Below, piece by piece: positions 14,539 through 22,743 of a stretch of 23,063 nucleotides of DNA; positions within the stretch are counted from its first letter, which is position 1, and every line of letters begins with the position of its first letter. A program made the translations under genes and the position numbers. The notes beneath the pieces are model-generated. The model was not told where the DNA came from. It saw only the letters and a list, made by a program, of their open reading frames with translations, and did not search any database. This DNA comes from Chloroflexota bacterium (GTDB lineage: Bacteria; Chloroflexota; UBA4733): positions 1-23,063 of the forward strand of contig JANWJO010000094.1 in NCBI GenBank assembly GCA_025449435.1, given 5' to 3'.

Positions 14539-16779
14539 TCAACCCGCGCTTTGGGCTGCAGCTGCGCTCAGGGCAACCGCAACCGGCAAGGTAAAACTCA
14601 CAATCGTGCCGCTCGGCCGATTGTCCTCAATCCAGATGTGGCCACCGTGCGATTCCACTAGTCCTTTGCATATGGACAGGCCGAGCCCAGATCCGCCGGT
14701 GGGCCGCGTCGAACTGTGATCGACCTGGAAGAAACGCTCAAAGACACGGTCGCGCAGATCGCGCGGGATGCCGTTGCCTTCGTCGGCGACGCTCACCAGC
14801 ACGTCAGTGCCACGCTCGAAGGCACTGAGCGTAATGCTCCCATGTTCTGCGTACTTGTGTGCGTTCTCGACCAAGTTGCCAATAATCTGCTCAATCCGGC
14901 GCGAATCGCCCTCGACGGGAGGAATGGACTCAGCACAATTGACGATAAGCCGCGACGGGGTCGCACGGCCGTTCCACCGTTGCGCGACTTTGCTCATCAC
15001 GGGCATTAACACAACGGGCCGCCGGTCAAGTTGAAGCGCTCCAGACTCAATCTTGGAAAGGTCAAGAAGATTGTCGACGAGCTCACTGAGCTTGTCGGCC
15101 TCCTCGTCGATGACCGACAGAAAGTCATGCTGCACGTCGCTGCTCCAATCCTGAAGGAGCAACGTTCTGGCGTATCCCTTGATCGTGGTCAACGGCGTGC
15201 GCAACTCGTGCGACACAGTAGAGAGCAACGCCTGCTTGAGCTCGTCAGCCTGATGTTCCAGGGTGATGTCTTGATATACAAACACACGGCCTATCACCTT
15301 GCCATCGTGCTGCCGGACAGGAGCGGAAAAGCGCCGCAAGCGCCGGACCTCCGGAGTCTGCTGCTCGAATTCCTCGGCCAGCAACACGCGCTCTCCATCG
15401 GCCTGCAGTGCAAAAGTGCTAGCCTCGAATGACGCTGGATCCACCATACATTGGCTCACGCGACGGCAGAGATCGAAGTCTGGTAAGTCTTTGATAGACG
15501 CTGCGTCGATGCCAAAGAGCGTCTGCCAACGCTGGTTGGCGGTGCGATAGCGGCCGCGTTCGTCAATCATGATGATGCCGTCGTTGGTGGCGTTCAGGAC
15601 AGCGTTCACGACCGTTGCCTCGTTCTGGGAGCGTACTTGTTCAGCGACAAGTTGCTGCGTGGTTTCACGCACCCGCTGGCGCATCCGTTCGAAACTGCGC
15701 GTTAACTGGCCAATTTCGTCGGTCCCGCGCACGCCAATCGGGCGGTCGTACAAGCCATTGGCGATGTCATCGGTAGCACGAGCCAGCTGCCGGATCGGAC
15801 GCATAATCACTCGCGTAAACAACAACGATATTGTGGCGCTTACCAGGAAGCCAGCAACCACCAAGGCCACCACCAAGAATTCCACATTGAGTTGTGCCTG
15901 GCGCACTGTGCCAGTTGGCTGAAACAGCGCCATGGTGCCGGCGATATTCCCTTGAATCGTGAGAAGGTTGAAGAAGTATGCATCGACACTCTGTCCGGCC
16001 ATGGTCACGTGTTGCCCGGTATTGGAGGCATTGTTCGCCGCCGGCGTGGCAATTGGGCCAAACGCAAACGTATTAATGGAAGGGATCACGAAGTTGGGCT
16101 GCGAAGTGGAGAGCAGGTGTCCCGTCGCATCATAAATGGCGCACGGCATGCCAACTTCCGCTTCGGTGGCCGCCAACATATGCCCATCGATAGGTCGGAC
16201 CAGGGCGATGGCGCCCTTCACTAACCCGTCGATGACGATCGGTGCGCTACCGACTAATGATGGACGATCAGCAAAGGTCTCGACGCCCTGGCCCACTTGT
16301 GCCGAGCCGTTGAGAACGACGTCCACGCTGGCAGGGCGGCTGTCGTTGATAGCCACCGTCACACCGTTGGCCAGGACGCTGCCGTCGGCTCGATAGACGA
16401 GGAAGCCCACCGGGTTAGCAGCACCGTCGGCAGTCTGCTCCAGATCGACTTTCGTCTTCAGCAGCGCGTTGACATCGTTATCGGCCAGCGCCGCGCGCAC
16501 CGTCCCCATGTTGGCAACTAGTTGCGCCGTGGCTGCTAACTGCTTCTCCTGTTGATCGTAGAACTGCGTCGCCAGCAGCTTGGCATTGGTGCTTTGTAAC
16601 GTCAACCGTTGGTCGAAGTCGTCACTGATACGCGTCAGAACGGCAAATCCGGCGACAATATGTACGGTCATGGCCCCGATGAGCATGGCCGCAAAAATGC
16701 GTGTACTGAGCGACACGCCGGCGAAGCGCTGAAATACGCGCGGCCGCGTCGCTAGCTTGTGCGTTGTGGCAGCACTCAT
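14539..16779 (-). CDS. Membrane sensor histidine kinase (Cache-like, HAMP, PAS, HisKA, HATPase)
   Basis: A 746-residue kinase from the ATG at 16779, preceded by AGGA six bases upstream; a GTG at 16821 would add 14 residues. The numbers below count from that GTG. Membrane helices lie at about 42-63 and 314-336 and flank a roughly 250-residue outer sensor region with Cache-like strands (GFLVYRADGSVLANG, CAIYDATGHLLS). Then come HAMP (about 337-390), a PAS domain (about 400-520, NDGIIMIDERGRYRTANQRW), HisKA with phospho-H538 in STVSHELRTPL, and HATPase_c with N-box N653, G1 DEGNGIP (680-686) and G2 GGSGLGLS (709-716). All catalytic boxes are intact. It autophosphorylates in response to an extracellular signal, not identifiable here, and is paired with the regulator gene 19 bases downstream. 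Confidence 0.95.
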   Translation of the reverse strand: MSAATTHKLATRPRVFQRFAGVSLSTRIFAAMLIGAMTVHIVAGFAVLTRISDDFDQRLTLQSTNAKLLATQFYDQQEKQLAATAQLVANMGTVRAALADNDVNALLKTKVDLEQTADGAANPVGFLVYRADGSVLANGVTVAINDSRPASVDVVLNGSAQVGQGVETFADRPSLVGSAPIVIDGLVKGAIALVRPIDGHMLAATEAEVGMPCAIYDATGHLLSTSQPNFVIPSINTFAFGPIATPAANNASNTGQHVTMAGQSVDAYFFNLLTIQGNIAGTMALFQPTGTVRQAQLNVEFLVVALVVAGFLVSATISLLFTRVIMRPIRQLARATDDIANGLYDRPIGVRGTDEIGQLTRSFERMRQRVRETTQQLVAEQVRSQNEATVVNAVLNATNDGIIMIDERGRYRTANQRWQTLFGIDAASIKDLPDFDLCRRVSQCMVDPASFEASTFALQADGERVLLAEEFEQQTPEVRRLRRFSAPVRQHDGKVIGRVFVYQDITLEHQADELKQALLSTVSHELRTPLTTIKGYARTLLLQDWSSDVQHDFLSVIDEEADKLSELVDNLLDLSKIESGALQLDRRPVVLMPVMSKVAQRWNGRATPSRLIVNCAESIPPVEGDSRRIEQIIGNLVENAHKYAEHGSITLSAFERGTDVLVSVADEGNGIPRDLRDRVFERFFQVDHSSTRPTGGSGLGLSICKGLVESHGGHIWIEDNRPSGTIVSFTLPVAVALSAAAAQSAG

Positions 16780-16789
16780 CCCCGGTCCT

Positions 16790-16824
16790 GGCGTGCCTGG
16801 TGAAGCCAGCGCAGCAGGCACGCC
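16790..16824. promoter_or_regulatory. 10-bp perfect inverted repeat at the sensor kinase start
   Basis: GGCGTGCCTG (16790-16799) and CAGGCACGCC (16815-16824) are perfectly complementary with a 15-base spacer. On the kinase strand the repeat ends immediately before the AGGA ribosome binding site used by the ATG at 16779. It could be an operator or a leader hairpin affecting translation. If the longer GTG start were real, the repeat would lie in coding sequence. The repeat is directly seen; the role is inferred. Confidence 0.5.
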
Positions 16825-16866
16825 CTCATGGTAACACTCGCGAATTCGGCTGCCTTGAAGGACTCC

Positions 16867-16884
16867 GCAGATGCGCGCGTCTGC
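16867..16884. promoter_or_regulatory. 18-bp near-perfect palindrome upstream of the kinase
   Basis: GCAGATGCGCGCGTCTGC pairs end to end with a single T-G wobble. It lies 11 bases beyond the stop of the SDR gene and about 90 bases before the kinase ATG. It may be a protein-binding dyad for the two-component operon or part of a termination structure for the SDR gene; no U-run follows, which argues against a classic terminator. Confidence 0.35.
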
Positions 16885-16894
16885 TTGCCTGGCA

Positions 16895-17770
16895 CTACTG
16901 CGCTGCGCTCACCTCTCCCACTTCATGTCGCCAGGATACCCTTGGCGACCATTTCAGCATCCGCTTCGCCTTCGCGTTACTCACCATAGGCTGCGTGCCA
17001 GTGAGCAGCTGCGCCAATTCGCGAAAGCGCTCATCCAGGCGGGGGAGCAGGTCAGACAGCGGCTCACGGCACAGCGAATCGTCGGCGGCCACGTTGAACG
17101 CCTCCATTGATACATCCTCAGCCTCCAGGGCAGCTTGGAACGCGCGGGCGAGGTCTTCTACATCCAAGTAGCTAAACAGCGTAGCTCGCCACTGGCGGGC
17201 GGCGTTGGATGCCAGCACTCGACCGTATGTTCCCTTGCTGGTCACCATCGGCGGGCGTAGTGCGACGGTGCGCATTCCGGTCTTGCGGGCAAATGCCCAA
17301 GCGATCTGCTCACCCGCCACTTTGGACAGGCCATACCCTTCGTCAGGTTCGTCAGGGTGCGCTTCATCTAAAGGCAGGTACCGGGGAAGGAATTGACGCG
17401 TTCCCCACGCCCAGCCAAAAGCCGACTGGGAACTGGCTGAAATGACCACCGGCACGTGTGACAGCGCGGCCGCTTGGTGCACCGCAAACGTTCCGAGTAT
17501 GTTGGTGCGGAAGACCTCATACTCCGTCTGCGGGCCAAGCCCAGGAATGGCAGAGAGATGGATCACCGCGTCCGCCTCGTGAAAGGCTTCGCACAGTTGT
17601 CCCAGATTGGTGTGGTCGCCAACAATGACGTGTACCTGTGACAGGTCCGACGCGAGTGCCGGTCGGATCTGGTCGAATATCACAACGTCACAGGTATGGT
17701 GCAACAAGCGCACCGTTGCCTGGCCTATCCTGCCAGAACCTCCGGTCACAACAACTCGCTTGTTTGGCAT
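16895..17770 (-). CDS. NAD(P)-dependent epimerase/dehydratase (extended SDR)
   Basis: A 291-residue protein of the extended short-chain dehydrogenase family, which acts on nucleotide sugars or related polyols and uronates. The nucleotide-binding motif VVTGGSGRIG (GxxGxxG) is at 7-16, an acidic residue D33 ends the second strand (IFD, suggesting NAD preference), and the catalytic residues are S113/S114 (SASSQSA) with Y146 and K150 (YGLSK). The arrangement VVISASSQSAFGW with HLSAIPG is typical of family members near UDP-glucose epimerase and uronate dehydrogenase, but the substrate is not assignable. Start ATG 17770 with AAGGA about 5 bases before it. Cytoplasmic. No sugar-biosynthesis neighbours are present to narrow its role. 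Confidence 0.92.
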   Translation of the reverse strand: MPNKRVVVTGGSGRIGQATVRLLHHTCDVVIFDQIRPALASDLSQVHVIVGDHTNLGQLCEAFHEADAVIHLSAIPGLGPQTEYEVFRTNILGTFAVHQAAALSHVPVVISASSQSAFGWAWGTRQFLPRYLPLDEAHPDEPDEGYGLSKVAGEQIAWAFARKTGMRTVALRPPMVTSKGTYGRVLASNAARQWRATLFSYLDVEDLARAFQAALEAEDVSMEAFNVAADDSLCREPLSDLLPRLDERFRELAQLLTGTQPMVSNAKAKRMLKWSPRVSWRHEVGEVSAAQ

Positions 17771-17928
17771 CAGGTCCTTTCTTTCGCGCGGTGAATAGTC
17801 CGCAGCATTGCTCGCTCATTTCACAGCAGGAATTAATCTGGGGGCGCTAGCATGCGCAGTGGTGCAGGTTATGGATTGTTACCCCAACCCTCCTCAACCT
17901 CGAACCCACAGCGAGGTGCCTGAACCGA

Positions 17929-17952
17929 GGCCGGGACGGCAACGTCCCGGCC
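17929..17952. terminator. Strong 10-bp hairpin with 4-base loop after the 319-residue gene
   Basis: GGCCGGGACG (17929-17938) and CGTCCCGGCC (17943-17952) pair perfectly around GCAA, a GNRA-type loop when read on the plus strand. It begins two bases beyond the stop codon of the minus-strand gene that ends at 17955, so a role in termination or in protecting that mRNA's 3' end is likely. There is no U-tract on either side, so it is not a textbook intrinsic terminator. Confidence 0.55.
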
Positions 17953-17954
17953 AC

Positions 17955-18914
17955 TCATCTACGCTTGGCTGCCGGCAGTGCGGCAAGAAGGTCGCGTGCG
18001 CGCCCTGACGGCACTCGCTTCGTTTTGGCGAGGAAACGGAAAAAACGGCGCAAGCTTATGGCTTGCGCGTACGGGTTGTCCACCGTCAAATAGCGTTGCA
18101 GGTCTCCTGCCGCGAGCCGTCCAATATTGATGGGCGTGGCCGAGCCTGTCAAAAGCCAGTCGAGCAGGGTGGACACTTCCATGGAGTGGCGCTCAATTGT
18201 CGCGGACGCAAGGCCTGACTCTTCCATCGCTCGCTCGAAATCGCGCGCCAGGCGAGACATCCGGCGGTCGAATTCTCCCATCTGCACATCGTGTGCTTCA
18301 TCTGGGTCACTGGGTTGTTCGATAGCAGTGATCAGCGCATCGCTCACCTGCGCCAGGCGATATGCTCGCTCCAACACACCGGAGACGCCCGGCTGAAACC
18401 CAACATCGACGTAGCGCAGCACCGAGTCGTAGACGATTTGCCCTTCGAATGGCAGGAGCACGGCATCCACCAGAACAGGCAATGACCCGCCTATGACCGC
18501 TTGGAGCGGGTCGCTGAGGCCCAGGACACCATAAGCCCGTATCGGTGGGCCATCGAGCAAGAACACCGTATAGCGGTTGAGATAGCGCTCGACGAAAAAG
18601 ATGCCGGTGATGCGCATGCGCCAGGATGCCACGATCGCCAGATCTGTTGGTGTAAGCGAGTCTGGATTGGCTCCGAGATACTCGTCCAGAAGGGTGTCGT
18701 CGGTCCACAGGATATCAAGGAGGCGCCCGATGTCACTCTGCGCCTGAGGAGGCTCGCCATCGCCTATCGCTGCTGACGGCAGAACCCGACGCTTGCGGTT
18801 CACAAAGGAGAGGAGACCGGATAGCAGCACATAGAACCGTGCGGCCTGGTCATCACTCAACCGCACGCACGCGCCCCCTTGAGCAAGCTGTTTCACCGCC
18901 TTGGTACACAGCAT
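17955..18914 (-). CDS. Conserved-looking hypothetical protein, unknown function
   Basis: A 319-residue protein from the ATG at 18912-18914. The frame stays open to 19028, but the extra N-terminal residues look non-native and would cover the regulatory region of the divergent gene. I do not recognise a named domain. The central part (IFFVERYLNRYTVFLLDG, YGVLGLSDPLQAV, VDAVLLPFEGQIVYDSVLRY) reads like a compact alpha/beta fold, followed by helices in which an acidic stretch (EQPSDPDEAHD) interrupts. The last about 80 residues (TLLDWLLTGSATPINIGRLA to LRRFFRFLAKTK) are helical and faintly resemble the SAM-like N-terminal domain of tyrosine recombinases, but no recombinase catalytic residues are present. 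No signal peptide or membrane helix. Divergent from the GNAT-fusion gene. Confident it is a gene; function open. Confidence 0.78.
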   Translation of the reverse strand: MLCTKAVKQLAQGGACVRLSDDQAARFYVLLSGLLSFVNRKRRVLPSAAIGDGEPPQAQSDIGRLLDILWTDDTLLDEYLGANPDSLTPTDLAIVASWRMRITGIFFVERYLNRYTVFLLDGPPIRAYGVLGLSDPLQAVIGGSLPVLVDAVLLPFEGQIVYDSVLRYVDVGFQPGVSGVLERAYRLAQVSDALITAIEQPSDPDEAHDVQMGEFDRRMSRLARDFERAMEESGLASATIERHSMEVSTLLDWLLTGSATPINIGRLAAGDLQRYLTVDNPYAQAISLRRFFRFLAKTKRVPSGRARDLLAALPAAKRR

Positions 18915-18929
18915 ACAGCGTGGTACAGA

Positions 18930-18959
18930 TTGCCCAGGCTGTCTCTCGTGGCGTACACT
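18930..18959 (+). promoter_or_regulatory. Candidate promoter of the GNAT-fusion gene
   Basis: TTGCCC (18930-18935, 4 of 6) and TACACT (18954-18959, 4 of 6) are separated by 18 bases, in the 138-base gap between the divergent genes. They lie about 93 bases before the preferred GTG. Weak but the best pair seen. Confidence 0.25.
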
Positions 18960-19052
18960 GGTGGGCGGGCACCACTGGCTCCCTGAGGAACCGCTCCTGG
19001 ATGGCAGCGGTGTGCCGCCGAACCCCATTTGGAAGTGTCAAGGAGACTGTCT

Positions 19053-22000
19053 GTGCCTGAGGACCTGGTCATTCGCGAGTACCAACCATCGGACGCCGCC
19101 GGCGTAGCCCGCATGTGGAACGACAGCGATAGCTTCTGGCCCGGCAGCTTCACGCGCGGCATCCCGTTCACGGGGCCAAGCGTCGCTGAGCGGTTTGCGA
19201 GCCATCACCGTATTTCATTGCTCCTGGGAATGATCGGTGACGACGTTGCTGGTTACTGCGAGATCACCGAGTTCGACGAGTCACCAGACATTATGTATGT
19301 CGCACTCCTCAACGCGTCGCCACGCTTTCACAACCGTGGGGTAGGCCGCGACTTGCTCAAGCGAGCCCTGGCGCTGGCGATCGAGCGCAACCGCAAGCGA
19401 CTCGACTTGCACACGTGGACCGGCAATATGCGTGCCGTGCCGCTGTACAAGAAGACCGGCTTCTTCTGGGTACCGGAAACCTCCGTGCACATGAAGAACT
19501 TCCTGCCTTCGATTTTGAAGCTGCCTGCCGCCGCCGAGTACTTCCGCAAGCACGATTGGTACACCACCCTGGTGCGCGACCTTACCGTGCAACAAGACCT
19601 CTACCAAGAGCGCGGCATGCGCGTCTACCCGTATGAATGGCGAGCGGGCGATGATCACCTGCGCGTGGTGATAGACGCGGTGGGAGGCGGCGTCGTGGAG
19701 ATGGCGACCACCAGCTATCGCGTCACGTGCCAGGTAGACGATAGCCGGCTGTTTCCTGGTGTACCGCAAACTGTGCGCTGGACCATCGACAACTTTTCGG
19801 CAACGCCTGTATTGACCTCGCTGCATGCTCACGGGTCGGGTGGCATCGACATTGACATCCATCATGCTGGCGACGGGGCTGGCCAGCAGACTTGGTCAGC
19901 TGAGTTCTGCGCATCGGAGATAGCCGGGAAGCCCGCCATCGAGACCGCTGTCCTCATTGGTGGACAGTCCATCGCGCTGCGCGTCGAATTCGACGCCAAG
20001 GAAGTCCTCGCTTACGCGCTGGATCCGGTTGACATGATTCCAGTAGGGACGCCGGTTCACCGCAACATCGTGGTGCGCAATGCAACGCCGTGGGCAGTGG
20101 ATGCCACTGTGTCAGCAGAAGTTGCGCCTGGCAGCGGACTGAGCGCTACCTGGCCCGACAGATCAACCCGTACCGTCCATCTGCCTTCTTATGGTCGAGG
20201 CATATTGCCGATCACGCTGCGGGGGGAGCGTACCGCCAAAGGAACGGTGCGCGTGGCGAGTTCGCTGCGCGTGGCCGGTGGTGAGGAACTTCGCGCCAAG
20301 GACGCGAGTTTGCTAGTAGCAGCCGTCGCAGATGGAGAGTCGCTGGCCTATGAGGATGGCGGCAATATCCAGTTGTGTACAGCCTTCGCCCGGTGCAGCA
20401 TTGCGCTTAAGGGTGGCCAGTGGACGATCACAGATGCTCTCGACGGTCAGGAATGGTTGAACGGTCGAGCGATCGCTGGCGCGCCGCCAGACGGCGCAAC
20501 GATCGAACGGCTTTCCTATTCGGCTCACTTTGCCACGACGGCCTCGGGAGCCGAGGCCGTGCTTCAAGCACGGCTGCCTAACCATCCTGAGGTGACGTTC
20601 ATGCTGACCTACCAGCTCTCTGAGCGTGGCACGCTGTCGGTGTGCGCCGGGCTGAGTGGCATGAAGCCGGCCGAAGGACAGGCGCCCTTCCATATCGCCA
20701 TGTCCTCGGGCAGCCCGCGGAACTTACCGCGCTTTGCTGCCCGGTTGAAGAACCATTTCGTGGTTGGTGCTGCGCCGTCCTGGCCAGACTGGTTTAGGGG
20801 CGAACAGTTCCTAGAACCGTCGGCCTTCAAAGAACGGTGGATCGCTCGAGACGATGGTAACGGCAATGTTGCAGGTCAATACTGGGAATCGGACGCCGTC
20901 GTACGGATGGGGCCGTGGGATACCTTGGGCAATGTGCGGTTCGCATTAGACGTAAACTCGGCGGCGTCACACGACGACATCCCTCAGGCGAACATACACT
21001 ATACGTGGGGCCGAGGTGACTGGCGCGCGGTCCGCGCTGCCCATGCTGCTGCCTCTGGCGCGATGCTCGACCAACTACCGCAAGCGGTATCTGCATTGTC
21101 GATCAGTACGGCATCGGGTGGTGCGCTGCTAGAAGGCGACGCTGCGTTGAGCGTCCTGTCGATGTACGTCCGACCCAATCCAGGCGAACTCCAGCTAGAA
21201 GCCCCGATGGGTTGGGCAGTTCACCCACGGGCCGTCGCCATCCCAGACCTACGCTTCGGCGAACACAGGCCAGTTACGGTCACGCTGAGGCGCCAACCGG
21301 ACGGCGGTCCTCCGGTCGCATTGCTTGCGACGACGTATCGCGGCACCTTCCTTGACACCATGTCGAGCATTCCAGTGCTGGCGTGGGGTCGCGGAGCGCC
21401 GGTGGCCGAGCGTGAACAGGAATCTGCGGGACACCGCTGCATCGAAGTGGCGAACGAGCATCTGCGGTTCCAAGTGGCACCTTCCTTCAACGGATCGGTG
21501 GTGTCGCTACACGTAGACGGTGATGAACGCTTACGGTCGGCGTTTCCGCAGCCGCGCGACTTTATGGGGTTCAAGCCGTGGCATGGAGGAATTCATCCTG
21601 CTTTTGCCCTTGATGCTCCGCCGGAATACTGGTTGGAGTTCCCGCGCCTTGGGCCGGCTGACGCATCGCTGGTATACGGACGAGGGGCGAGCAAGCTGTG
21701 GTCGGGCGTACGGCTAGTATCCGAACCTGACGACCACCGCCTCAAAGGGATGGCCGTTACTACAGAGTATCTCACCTTACCCGGTGCACCGACGCTGGCG
21801 ATCAGCTTATCGGTCCGCAACCTCACCAACGGGCCGCTGCGCGTCGCTGGCGGCGCGAGTTGTTTTCAACCAGCAGGAGGCAATGGGTCTCGCACTTGGT
21901 GGGATGGATCCGATGGGCTCTCCGTGCGCTCCACAGACATTCCGATGTTCAACACCTGGCGGCGATGGCACGCAATCTCCCGTTCTCCTGATGAAGCAAC

Positions 22001-22199
22001 GCTTTTTGTGAGCCCGTCGCAACAGGTACACGTTACGTCGTTCGGTTCCTTAACGACCGGCATGCACTTTGGCTGGGCTGGAACATGGAAACTTGCTCCA
22101 AAAGAGGAGCAGACGGCAGTGGCATACCTAGTGTGGTGCAAGGAGTCCGAAGTCGCCGCCTATGCCAGCGCGCTCGCGCGGGGAGCCGAACTTCCATAG
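19053..22199 (+). CDS. GNAT N-acetyltransferase domain fused to a long beta-rich, mutarotase-like region
   Basis: A 1048-residue protein. I chose GTG 19053 because AAGGAG lies seven bases before it; an in-frame TTG at 19029 has no such site. Residues about 4-145 form a GNAT acetyltransferase: VIREYQPSDA at the start, acetyl-CoA motif A RFHNRGVGRDLL (about 91-102) and AVPLYKKTGF with the typical Tyr (132). The remaining 900 residues are beta-rich. Parts resemble extracellular-type sandwich domains, and the last about 280 residues (LRFQVAPSFNGSVVSLHVDG, MAVTTEYLTLPGAPTLAISL, HFGWAGTWKLAPKEEQ) look like a galactose-mutarotase-type supersandwich, the accessory fold of many glycosidases; this is pattern inference. 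No signal peptide, so cytoplasmic. It may acetylate a sugar or glycan recognised by its C-terminal part. Confidence 0.9.
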   Translation: MPEDLVIREYQPSDAAGVARMWNDSDSFWPGSFTRGIPFTGPSVAERFASHHRISLLLGMIGDDVAGYCEITEFDESPDIMYVALLNASPRFHNRGVGRDLLKRALALAIERNRKRLDLHTWTGNMRAVPLYKKTGFFWVPETSVHMKNFLPSILKLPAAAEYFRKHDWYTTLVRDLTVQQDLYQERGMRVYPYEWRAGDDHLRVVIDAVGGGVVEMATTSYRVTCQVDDSRLFPGVPQTVRWTIDNFSATPVLTSLHAHGSGGIDIDIHHAGDGAGQQTWSAEFCASEIAGKPAIETAVLIGGQSIALRVEFDAKEVLAYALDPVDMIPVGTPVHRNIVVRNATPWAVDATVSAEVAPGSGLSATWPDRSTRTVHLPSYGRGILPITLRGERTAKGTVRVASSLRVAGGEELRAKDASLLVAAVADGESLAYEDGGNIQLCTAFARCSIALKGGQWTITDALDGQEWLNGRAIAGAPPDGATIERLSYSAHFATTASGAEAVLQARLPNHPEVTFMLTYQLSERGTLSVCAGLSGMKPAEGQAPFHIAMSSGSPRNLPRFAARLKNHFVVGAAPSWPDWFRGEQFLEPSAFKERWIARDDGNGNVAGQYWESDAVVRMGPWDTLGNVRFALDVNSAASHDDIPQANIHYTWGRGDWRAVRAAHAAASGAMLDQLPQAVSALSISTASGGALLEGDAALSVLSMYVRPNPGELQLEAPMGWAVHPRAVAIPDLRFGEHRPVTVTLRRQPDGGPPVALLATTYRGTFLDTMSSIPVLAWGRGAPVAEREQESAGHRCIEVANEHLRFQVAPSFNGSVVSLHVDGDERLRSAFPQPRDFMGFKPWHGGIHPAFALDAPPEYWLEFPRLGPADASLVYGRGASKLWSGVRLVSEPDDHRLKGMAVTTEYLTLPGAPTLAISLSVRNLTNGPLRVAGGASCFQPAGGNGSRTWWDGSDGLSVRSTDIPMFNTWRRWHAISRSPDEATLFVSPSQQVHVTSFGSLTTGMHFGWAGTWKLAPKEEQTAVAYLVWCKESEVAAYASALARGAELP

Positions 22200-22200
22200 G

Positions 22201-22230
22201 GCGTTCGATACGCCCGCAACAACCGAACGC
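22201..22230. terminator. Inverted repeat between convergent genes
   Basis: GCGTTCG (22201-22207) and CGAACGC (22224-22230) form a 7-bp perfect stem around a 16-base loop, filling the 33-base gap between the convergent GNAT-fusion and HExxH genes. It could serve as a bidirectional terminator; there is no U-run. Confidence 0.4.
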
Positions 22231-22232
22231 AG

Positions 22233-22688
22233 TCAGACCAGTGGTGCTGCCAGGCGCGCCACCGCTAGATCCATTTCGGCGTTACAGCGGGCTTCATCGT
22301 CGGTATCGAAGGCGATGTGTACTGCTTCGTGCACCAGGATAGCTGCATACGTGCGCAACGCTTGGTCGCTTGTGAGTGCGCCTGTCCAGACGCGCCACGT
22401 GACGTGACATGTGCTGGTAGGGCGGTCAACCCAGGCGCCATCAACTCGATTGGTGACGGGTTGCAATTCCTGGTTGTAGAAAATGGCACGACCAACATTA
22501 AACGTTTCGCGCCGGTTGAGCCCACGAATATGCCGGACGTGGTCGACAATCATGGCGTGATGCGCTGGGTCGAGCTGCGCCAGCAAGTTGAGCGCTGTAA
22601 CGGTGACACGTACGAAGTCTGCCGGACCAGTTATCGCTGGCGCGCTTGCCGGTTCGACGGAACGCTGCCCGGTACTCAGACGAGCCAC
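22233..22688 (-). CDS. Small HExxH protein, putative zinc metallopeptidase-like
   Basis: A 151-residue frame. The GTG at 22686-22688 is the first possible start, as a TAA lies two codons upstream; AAAAGG abuts it, so a slightly later start is possible. The key feature is ILVHEAVHIAFDTDDEARCN: HEAVH at 120-124 is a gluzincin-type HExxH zinc motif in a helix, with E132 and E138 downstream as possible third ligands. The rest has a helical N-terminal half (FVRVTVTALNLLAQLDPAHH) and a beta-like middle (TSTCHVTWRVWTG). There is no signal peptide or membrane segment. The opposite strand is also open over this span, but only this frame carries a recognisable motif. Whether it is an active peptidase or a structural zinc domain is unknown. 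Confidence 0.65.
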   Translation of the reverse strand: MARLSTGQRSVEPASAPAITGPADFVRVTVTALNLLAQLDPAHHAMIVDHVRHIRGLNRRETFNVGRAIFYNQELQPVTNRVDGAWVDRPTSTCHVTWRVWTGALTSDQALRTYAAILVHEAVHIAFDTDDEARCNAEMDLAVARLAAPLV

Positions 22689-22743
22689 CTTTTAACTGGT
22701 ACGGCGCACGTTATCCCGCCGTGGTGTGCAGACAGCCCCACTG

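Noticed and set aside
18030..18250. Tyrosine recombinase gene
   Set aside because: Only a faint resemblance to the SAM-like arm domain; no R-H-R-Y catalytic residues or catalytic domain.
17955..19028. Longer 357-residue form of the hypothetical protein
   Set aside because: The extra 38 residues are rich in Ser, Gly, Pro and Arg with no pattern, and would overlap the likely promoter of the divergent gene.
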